Of a DNA stretch of 20,071 nt, positions 14,545 through 20,071 are shown in pieces. The notes beneath the pieces were generated by a model that saw nothing but the letters and a program-made list of their open reading frames with translations, was not told the origin of the DNA and searched no databases. Numbering within the stretch: the stretch's first letter is position 1; each line of letters begins with the position of its first letter. Origin of the DNA: JABDCI01 sp964475835 (lineage in GTDB: Bacteria > Verrucomicrobiota > Verrucomicrobiia > JABWAM01); contig CAYYYL010000047.1 in assembly GCA_964475835.1 (NCBI GenBank), positions 1 to 20,071 on the forward strand, read 5' to 3'. The translations under genes and the position numbers were made by a program.

Positions 14545-17223
14545 CTATACGGGCACCAGGATTTTTTCGGTTGCGGCGCGCGTTTCATGAGCCTTTTGGG
14601 AGGCCCCTAGGAGGAGGGATTCATACCAGCGGAGCGTCTCTGAGAAGGAAATGCCGGTGGGAGGTTGGGATTTGCGGGGACGATCCGGCCAGAGTTTGCA
14701 AATGGGATGGGGATCGTCAGTCTTCATGACGGGGTTATAGACCTGGATGTTGGAATTGCGGCTGTTGGCCTTATTGCGGATGACGCCTTCAAAGAAACTG
14801 GCAGCGGCGGAGGAGATGCCGGATTGGAAGAGAAGGTAGTGGCGACCGCCCTCTTCGAGGGTGCGATCGATCATGCGATCGAAGTAGCAGGTCTGGTCGG
14901 CGATTCCAGCGACCGCGGCAATATACTGTTCCCGAGTGGAAACCCACTGTCCGTTAAAGGCCACAAAGGGGACCACGGGATCGCGAAGCCGCCCCTGGGA
15001 TTCGTAAAGTTTAAGAAGTTCGTGGGCGTGCTTGCCTGCCTGTTTGAATCGTTTGTAATGGGGGGTTCCCCGAACATCCAGGGTGAGGCGCTTTAGTTCG
15101 AGTTTTCGGGTTCCCGTAAAGAGTTTGCGGAACCGAGCCATTTCAAGTTCCGTTCCGGCAAAAACTCCGGCGTTGGGGGAGAGGTGAAAGGCGTGCGTGA
15201 CCTGAATCCGATGTTCCTTGATGTCATCAATCAGTTTTTGGAGTCCCGTCGCATTAAGGGAGAAGACCAGTTCGAGGCAACCATGGAAGTGTTCCGCAAG
15301 CTGGGCGCGGGTGAATTTCCCATGGGGATCGATTTCGTCCCGGATCTCCTTTAAAAGTTTTCGATCATCCTCGGAAATTTTGGCGCGGGGATTGAAGAAA
15401 CAGTAGTCGACCTCCTCGCTGGTAAGGGCTTCCTCATTGGCGCTCATCAAGTAACCACACTGGTGGGTGAGAAGTGCCATGTCGTGGAAGGAGAGGATTC
15501 CGGAGAGCCAGCCTGCAAGGTAGGTGCCTGCGCTATGGGGCAGAATCTGAAGCCGGGAGATCAGATCCGGGCAGCCGGTGCGTTGGAGGTCCTGGAAAAG
15601 ACGGATCATGTGAACGAGGTCGTCGGTCACTGCGTAGCAACAGTTGTCATGCATGTCGCCGAAGGGTTCATGCCCGGGGATGGGTTTCGCTCCAAACCGT
15701 CGTAAATCGAATCCGATCACCTGGTTCATGTGGGCGAAAACTTCAGAGGTCAAGGCAGCCTGATGCTGATAGCATTCCACCTCCGCTTCGCCACGCCGCG
15801 TCACCGCCATGCCGAAGGGGACCAGGACGATGTCCCGGCCGGCGGGAGGTTTTCCTCCACGGGGTGCTTTGCGTTTTGCCAGGAGGCGTTCACGCACCTG
15901 AAAAGCCTTGCCCAGAAATCTCTCGGTCACGCCGTAATGGTTCACGGGACGGACGTAATTTCCGATGGGATGATGAGGGGAGAAATCGACAACGGGGCCG
16001 GTGCCTTCAGGCCAGACAAAATTTGTGGAGAGTTTTTCCCGGCTGGTTTCCGCTGGAACACCCGTTTTCTCCTGACCATCCTGCCATCCGTGAGACACGC
16101 CGCGGCGTGCTATGGCGTTAAGATATTTTTCGTTGTCGATGGGCGGAATGCCTCCCTGGAAAGCGAGGATCGTCTGCACGTTCGAGAAATCGTAGATTGC
16201 CTCACCCATGAGATAAGGGGTGAGGAACTCCATTTGTTTTGAGACGAATTTTTCGTAGGGATCGCGGAATCCGTCCTTAGGGTCGAACATTTCCCAGGAA
16301 AGATTCTTCCATGGAACGTGGCGTTGGAACACCTTTTCCATGACGTCGAGCTTGGGCGGTAAAGGATTGGTGATGTGATAAACTCCGCCAAGAGAACGGG
16401 GGATGGAGTGGATTTTCATCACCGTGTCGATCGCGAAATCTAAGGGCACGATGTTCAGCGAGGCGTCCCTATTGCCTAAGATGCGCATCGGATAGTCGAG
16501 AGGACCTGCGCGCGGGTCGATGCCCATTTTTTCGCAAAGCTTGACGTAAACCCGACTGACGACATCAAAGCAATGGTTGAAAACGTTGAATTGCTCGTAA
16601 CGGCCGAGGATGGAATCCCCCACCACGATGCTGGGGCGGTAGATGCTTGCCGAAATTTCGCCCTCGATCTGGGCCTGCCAGACGTGGCGTTCCGCTTCCC
16701 ACTTGGTTCGCTCGTAGGTGTTTCTCCAGCTGGGGGGGCGGACACCCACAATTTCCCTCACCACTCCTTCGCGGATGAGTCCGCTGGAGCCGAAGGTGCT
16801 GAAGTAGTGGAGCTCGGAAATGCGATTCTGTTTCGCAAAATCAAGGACGTTGAGCGTGCCGAGGACGTTGGTGTTGTAAACCTCCTGGCTTTTGGATTCG
16901 GTAAGGTCAAGGAGGGCGGCCAGGTGCCAGATGTCCTTGATTTTGGGGCCTTTGAGGGATTTGAGAATGGAGGGGGAGATGCCAAGTCCCTTGTCGCGGA
17001 CATCGCCTGGGACTGGACGAATGTTGGCGCTGACGGACTCCTTGAAGTCGGGGAGGAGATGTTTGAGATCGTTGAAAATTTTCTCAAACCGGGTACGGGC
17101 CTCGGCTTCGCTTCCTGCGCGGATGGGGCAGATCACCGTGTGTCCGAGTTCGGCAAGCCTGTAGGCGTAGCGTTTACCCAGAATGCCGGTGAATCCCGTG
17201 AGGAGCGTCGTGTGAGATGTCAT
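14545..17223 (-). CDS. Fusion protein: thioester-reductase-like SDR plus diverged FabD-like acyltransferase
   Basis: This is an 892-residue two-domain protein. The N-terminal half (about 1-370) is an extended SDR of the NAD_binding_4 / thioester reductase type. It has nucleotide-binding TGFTGILG (9-16), GDVRD (73-77), HLAALLDL, catalytic S142 in HYFSTFGSSG, Y170xxxK174 in NTYERTKWEAE, and YRPSIVVGDS. Such domains reduce acyl thioesters to aldehydes or alcohols. After a linker, the C-terminal half (about 463-830) aligns by motif with malonyl-CoA:ACP transacylase. PHSAGTYLAG (S564) takes the place of GHSLGEY. TPHYKRF (H722) takes the place of the FHSxxM histidine. PVVPFVAFNGQ, then FDRMID and EEGGRHYLLFQSG, complete the fold. 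Two changes stand out: the Arg that binds the malonyl carboxylate (RGxxM) is CGYLM here, and the GQGSQ oxyanion loop reads PFGMA. There is no ACP or adenylation domain. The fabF stop lies 3 bp upstream, so the two genes are almost surely cotranslated. The substrate is unknown; a non-malonyl acyl chain is inferred. Confidence 0.85.
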   Translation of the reverse strand: MTSHTTLLTGFTGILGKRYAYRLAELGHTVICPIRAGSEAEARTRFEKIFNDLKHLLPDFKESVSANIRPVPGDVRDKGLGISPSILKSLKGPKIKDIWHLAALLDLTESKSQEVYNTNVLGTLNVLDFAKQNRISELHYFSTFGSSGLIREGVVREIVGVRPPSWRNTYERTKWEAERHVWQAQIEGEISASIYRPSIVVGDSILGRYEQFNVFNHCFDVVSRVYVKLCEKMGIDPRAGPLDYPMRILGNRDASLNIVPLDFAIDTVMKIHSIPRSLGGVYHITNPLPPKLDVMEKVFQRHVPWKNLSWEMFDPKDGFRDPYEKFVSKQMEFLTPYLMGEAIYDFSNVQTILAFQGGIPPIDNEKYLNAIARRGVSHGWQDGQEKTGVPAETSREKLSTNFVWPEGTGPVVDFSPHHPIGNYVRPVNHYGVTERFLGKAFQVRERLLAKRKAPRGGKPPAGRDIVLVPFGMAVTRRGEAEVECYQHQAALTSEVFAHMNQVIGFDLRRFGAKPIPGHEPFGDMHDNCCYAVTDDLVHMIRLFQDLQRTGCPDLISRLQILPHSAGTYLAGWLSGILSFHDMALLTHQCGYLMSANEEALTSEEVDYCFFNPRAKISEDDRKLLKEIRDEIDPHGKFTRAQLAEHFHGCLELVFSLNATGLQKLIDDIKEHRIQVTHAFHLSPNAGVFAGTELEMARFRKLFTGTRKLELKRLTLDVRGTPHYKRFKQAGKHAHELLKLYESQGRLRDPVVPFVAFNGQWVSTREQYIAAVAGIADQTCYFDRMIDRTLEEGGRHYLLFQSGISSAAASFFEGVIRNKANSRNSNIQVYNPVMKTDDPHPICKLWPDRPRKSQPPTGISFSETLRWYESLLLGASQKAHETRAATEKILVPV

Positions 17224-17226
17224 AAA

Positions 17227-18480
17227 TCAGTTGAGTTTGGAGGCAACCAGCACGGCGTTATGGCCGCCGAAGCCAAAGGAGTTGTTGACGATCGCGCGAA
17301 CCTTCCGTTCCCGCATCTGGTGCGGCACGTAGTCCAGATCGCACAGGGGATCGGGGTTGTCGAGATTGATGGTGGGAGGGATCTGATCATTTTGGATGGC
17401 CAGCGCACAGATCGCCATTTCGACGGCCCCGGCTGCTCCAAGGAGGTGGCCGGTCATCGATTTGGTGGAGCTGACGGGGATGTTCCGGGCGTGGGATCCA
17501 AAAACGGTTTTAATCGCCTGTGTTTCGCAAATATCCCCCTGGGGGGTTCCTGTTCCGTGGGCGTTGATATAGTCGATGTCTTCGGGAGAAAAACCGCTTT
17601 CCTTCAGGGCAAGCTCCATGCACCGGGCTGCGCCTTCGCCGTTGATGGCGGGAGCCGTCATGTGATGGGCGTCGGCCGTGTTGCCGTAACCCTTGAGTTC
17701 ACAATAGATTTTTGCCCCGCGTTTTTTTGCGTGCTCATATTCCTCGATGATGAGGACTCCGGCGCCCTCTCCCATCACGAAACCATCCCGGTCACGGTCA
17801 AAGGGGCGACTCGCCTTTTCCGGCTCGTGATTCCGCCGGCTCAGGGCGTGCATGGCGGAGAAACCGCCGATTCCGATCTGACAGATGGCCGCCTCGCTTC
17901 CGCCCGCGATCAGGACATCGGCTTCGTGGCGACGGATGATGTGAAAGGCCTCGCCAATCGAGTGCGTGGCACTGGAGCAGGCGGTGGTGATGCACATGTT
18001 GGGGCCACGAGCGCCCAGTTCCATGGAGATCATGGCCGAGGCCATGTTGCTGATCATCATGGGGATGACGAAGGGGGAGATTCTGGAGACCCCTTTCTCG
18101 AGCATGTTCTTGTATTGCTCTTCGAGGGTCAGAAGTCCCCCGATGCCGGATCCCACGAGGACTCCGACCCGTTCCGGTTGTTCCCCTGAAAGGTCGAGGC
18201 CGGAGTCTTCCAGGGCATGTTTGGTGCTCGCCATGGCCAGTTGCGTGTAGCGGTCGCAACGACGGGCATCCTTTGGGTTTTTGAAGAAGGGAGTGGGATT
18301 GAACTCCTTGATCTCTGCGGCGATGAGACAGGTATGCTGGGCGGTATCAAACCCCGAGATGGGGCCTACTCCCGATTTTCCGGCAAGGATATCCCGCCAG
18401 AAGGTCTGGACGTTCTGCCCAAAGGAGGTGACCACCCCGAGCCCTGTGATCACCACACGTCTGTCATGAGAAAGCGCCAT
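17227..18480 (-). CDS. fabF: 3-oxoacyl-ACP synthase II (FabF-type ketosynthase)
   Basis: This 417-residue condensing enzyme has the full catalytic set: C168 in TTACSSATHS, H308 in NAHGTGTPQGD, K340 and H345 in STKSMTGHLLGAAG, and the C-terminal gate SFGFGGHN. It would elongate acyl-ACP with malonyl-ACP. The frame opens at 18534, but the family N-terminus (MALSHDRRVVITGLGVVTSFG) fixes the start at 18480. No acyl carrier protein gene precedes it, unlike the usual housekeeping acpP-fabF pair. It is followed 3 bp later by the reductase-acyltransferase. That context suggests either the main FabF or a dedicated paralogue for a special lipid; sequence alone does not decide. Confidence 0.95.
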   Translation of the reverse strand: MALSHDRRVVITGLGVVTSFGQNVQTFWRDILAGKSGVGPISGFDTAQHTCLIAAEIKEFNPTPFFKNPKDARRCDRYTQLAMASTKHALEDSGLDLSGEQPERVGVLVGSGIGGLLTLEEQYKNMLEKGVSRISPFVIPMMISNMASAMISMELGARGPNMCITTACSSATHSIGEAFHIIRRHEADVLIAGGSEAAICQIGIGGFSAMHALSRRNHEPEKASRPFDRDRDGFVMGEGAGVLIIEEYEHAKKRGAKIYCELKGYGNTADAHHMTAPAINGEGAARCMELALKESGFSPEDIDYINAHGTGTPQGDICETQAIKTVFGSHARNIPVSSTKSMTGHLLGAAGAVEMAICALAIQNDQIPPTINLDNPDPLCDLDYVPHQMRERKVRAIVNNSFGFGGHNAVLVASKLN

Positions 18481-18539
18481 GTTGAATGGAAAAAATAGGG
18501 GACAAAGTGTGTCAGTATTGGAACATCGATGCAAGTCCT

Positions 18540-18565
18540 CTGTTCCGAGGGGAAATTCGGAACAG
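18540..18565. repeat. Perfect 9-bp inverted repeat between desaturase and fabF
   Basis: CTGTTCCGA (18540-18548) and TCGGAACAG (18557-18565) are exact reverse complements around an 8-bp AT-leaning spacer. They lie 60 bp upstream of the fabF start in the 183-bp gap. No T-run follows on either strand, so an operator or an mRNA hairpin is more likely than a terminator. Confidence 0.6.
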
Positions 18566-18663
18566 GGTCAAATGGATTCGGGCACCGAAGGGATGGAATC
18601 CGGCTTTTCAGAATGACCCCAAACATTCATCAAAAACGCACCCGGACAACAAACGCTGTGGAC

Positions 18664-19722
18664 CTACATTCCGACCATTTCTGTCACCCTTTCGGGAGGG
18701 GAAACTGCCTTTGCGGGAGGGGATTCGATTATTGTTTCGTTGCCGCGCCAGAGGCAGCCCCAGGCTTTGAAGAACGAAAGACGATGATAACGATCCGGGA
18801 ACTTTTTGAGCAACAGTTCGGTGACAAGGGGATAGTGATCGGAATTCATTCCGGGGAAGAGATGATGTTCGACGTGGTGCGAAAAGTGATGATGAAGACG
18901 GTCCAGAAAGGGATGAACCTGGACCGAAGTGGTGGCGACCAGGGGATCGTGGGTTTCGCAGAACGGATTCAACCAGTGCTGGGTGAACACATACGCCATG
19001 ACGACGGTTGAACTCACCAGGTAGGCGAACGGGGCGGCCCAAAGATATTTCCAGAGATTCCCTCCAACGAGGAAAAAGATTCCAATTTGAAGGGAAACAA
19101 TCACCGTCAATTCAAAGGCGATCCGGAAGCGTTGCTGGATAGAGTAGGATGGGGCGAATGGAACGACGGAGGGTTTGTCCCCAGGTTTGCAATAGGCCGC
19201 AATAATGTTGCGAATGTTGTAGGGAACGAACGCGAGTCCCACGAGAAGGCTTCCCTTGGATTTGTGATGGGGGTTAAAAATGCGATTGTACCATCGCAGG
19301 AATCGGGATTCCTCCCATTCGCTCTGAAGAAAGGGGCGATCCGGATCGTCCACCGTATTGGTTGCGGCATGATGTGTCTGGTTATGAATACGCTGCCATA
19401 CGGTTGCCGGAATGAAGTTCAACCCCCAGAAGAAGACTTCACATGCGTACCGAAGCGGGCGAAACCGGATGATGGCATGGTGGCTCAGCTCGTGGGAAAG
19501 CAGCCCGATGCAGGCGACGCTATGTCCGACCAGCAACGTCCAGAGAGGGTACCAGATGGAAGTGCAGAAGCGCAGTCCCAGGTATCCTCCCAGCATAACG
19601 GCAAGATGCAAAAGAAGAAGGCCCAGTTTTTTGGGGTCGGGACGAAACACGTGTGCGGGCAGTTCGACTCGAATTGCGTGGATATATTCCGAGGGCGTGA
19701 GATGTTCGTGCCGGGAGTTCAT
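18664..19722 (-). CDS. Membrane fatty acid desaturase
   Basis: This 352-residue integral-membrane di-iron desaturase has all three His boxes: HELSHH (about 77-82), HNQTHH (113-118) and HVEHH (283-287) within SHHVEHHLFPGMN. Hydrophobic stretches lie at about 33-75, 95-108, 203-220 and 226-247. It would desaturate acyl chains in the inner membrane using O2 and an external electron donor; no ferredoxin or cytochrome b5 domain is fused. The start MNSRHEHLTPSEY at 19722 has no strong ribosome binding site. It lies upstream of fabF on the same strand, so the two may form one operon with the reductase-acyltransferase, although the 183-bp gap leaves room for another promoter. It is distinct from the desaturase at 801-1742 (its first box is HELSHH rather than HDATH). 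Confidence 0.94.
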   Translation of the reverse strand: MNSRHEHLTPSEYIHAIRVELPAHVFRPDPKKLGLLLLHLAVMLGGYLGLRFCTSIWYPLWTLLVGHSVACIGLLSHELSHHAIIRFRPLRYACEVFFWGLNFIPATVWQRIHNQTHHAATNTVDDPDRPFLQSEWEESRFLRWYNRIFNPHHKSKGSLLVGLAFVPYNIRNIIAAYCKPGDKPSVVPFAPSYSIQQRFRIAFELTVIVSLQIGIFFLVGGNLWKYLWAAPFAYLVSSTVVMAYVFTQHWLNPFCETHDPLVATTSVQVHPFLDRLHHHFSHHVEHHLFPGMNSDHYPLVTELLLKKFPDRYHRLSFFKAWGCLWRGNETIIESPPAKAVSPPERVTEMVGM

Positions 19723-19805
19723 AGGGGTTCTCGTTCCGGCGCGGGTTCAGGGCAGACGCGGGGGAGCAAAAGACAACCGTAGCCCTGATCCTTTGGAATA
19801 CAACC

Positions 19806-19826
19806 AAATAGAGGAATTTTCTATTT
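19806..19826. repeat. AT-rich inverted repeat between hrpB-like gene and desaturase
   Basis: AAATAGA (19806-19812) and TCTATTT (19820-19826) pair across a 7-bp spacer, with flanking CC/GG extending the symmetry by one offset. It follows the helicase stop by 16 bp and could be a weak terminator or a control site for the desaturase. Confidence 0.35.
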
Positions 19827-19841
19827 TGGCCGCAACGTTTC

Positions 19842-20071
19842 TCAAGGCCAGGCCACGCTTGGAAATTTTTTAATCAGGGTGGGACGCAATTTGGGGTAGT
19901 GGACGCCCCGCCACGCAGACAGGTCCCCGGTGCTCTCGAGTTTTCGGTTGTCGGGTGTTTGCAGGTGAAGGAGTATCCGAACCTTTTGGTCGCCGATGAG
20001 CGGATGCGCTTCCAGCTTGAGCGCGTCGTGAAGTTTCAGATTGCCCGAAACACCTCCATCCTCGGAGTAGA
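19842..20071 (-). CDS. hrpB: ATP-dependent helicase HrpB-like, C-terminal 75 residues only
   Basis: The minus-strand frame enters from the right edge and stops with TGA at 19844-19842. The visible end reads LHLQTPDNRKLESTGDLSAW, then HYPKLRPTLIKKFPSVAWP. This matches the HrpB C-terminal domain pattern: LLSPaxRPlqvTxDLxxFW, then Y..v+.el+.rYPkh.WP. HrpB is a DEAH-box-type putative RNA helicase. No catalytic motif lies inside the window, so the call rests on the C-terminal signature alone. Confidence 0.7.
   Translation of the reverse strand, partial: YSEDGGVSGNLKLHDALKLEAHPLIGDQKVRILLHLQTPDNRKLESTGDLSAWRGVHYPKLRPTLIKKFPSVAWP

Noticed and set aside
16573..18189. A 538-codon open frame on the plus strand antisense to fabF and the reductase-acyltransferase gene
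   Set aside because: It spans the boundary of two well-supported minus-strand genes and its translation shows no family motif. Codon bias of the real genes explains the open antisense frame.

Overview
The window looks like a chromosomal segment of a Gram-negative bacterium. It encodes an outer-membrane beta-barrel porin and a complete rod-shape (elongasome) operon. A Bbp2-like porin, the mreB-mreC-mreD-mrdA-rodA-rng order and abundant lipid-synthesis genes would fit the PVC group, most likely Verrucomicrobiota. That placement is inference from gene content only. I see no rRNA, tRNA, CRISPR array, insertion sequence or phage gene.

Left region (1-3500). A beta-ketoacyl synthase runs off the left edge on the minus strand. 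It is divergent from a membrane fatty acid desaturase, which is followed on the plus strand by a flavoprotein oxidase/dehydrogenase of the vanillyl-alcohol oxidase / p-cresol methylhydroxylase type. The desaturase carries a single-base frameshift in a C5 run; the out-of-frame sequence beyond it encodes the missing family-like C-terminus. These genes look like the edge of a lipid or polyketide-type biosynthetic cluster.

Middle (3600-7000). A porin on the minus strand faces away from a receiver-histidine kinase protein on the plus strand. Their shared 285-bp control region holds several inverted repeats. A small glyoxalase I-like protein follows the kinase.

Elongasome operon (7075-14409, minus strand). 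The order is mreB, mreC, mreD, mrdA (PBP2), rodA, rng. mreC/mreD, mreD/mrdA and mrdA/rodA each overlap by ATGA, so this is one tightly coupled transcription unit for lateral-wall synthesis, ending with an RNase G/E family gene.

Lipid operon (14545-19722, minus strand). A second membrane desaturase, a FabF-type ketosynthase and an 892-residue fusion protein lie in a row directly upstream of mreB. The fusion has an N-terminal thioester-reductase-like SDR and a C-terminal, highly diverged FabD-like acyltransferase. The FabF and fusion genes are 3 bp apart. The acyltransferase keeps the candidate catalytic Ser and His but has lost the Arg that normally binds the malonyl carboxylate. This makes it the most unusual gene here: it may catch a finished acyl chain and reduce it to an aldehyde or alcohol. 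The last 230 bp hold the C-terminal end of an HrpB-type helicase.
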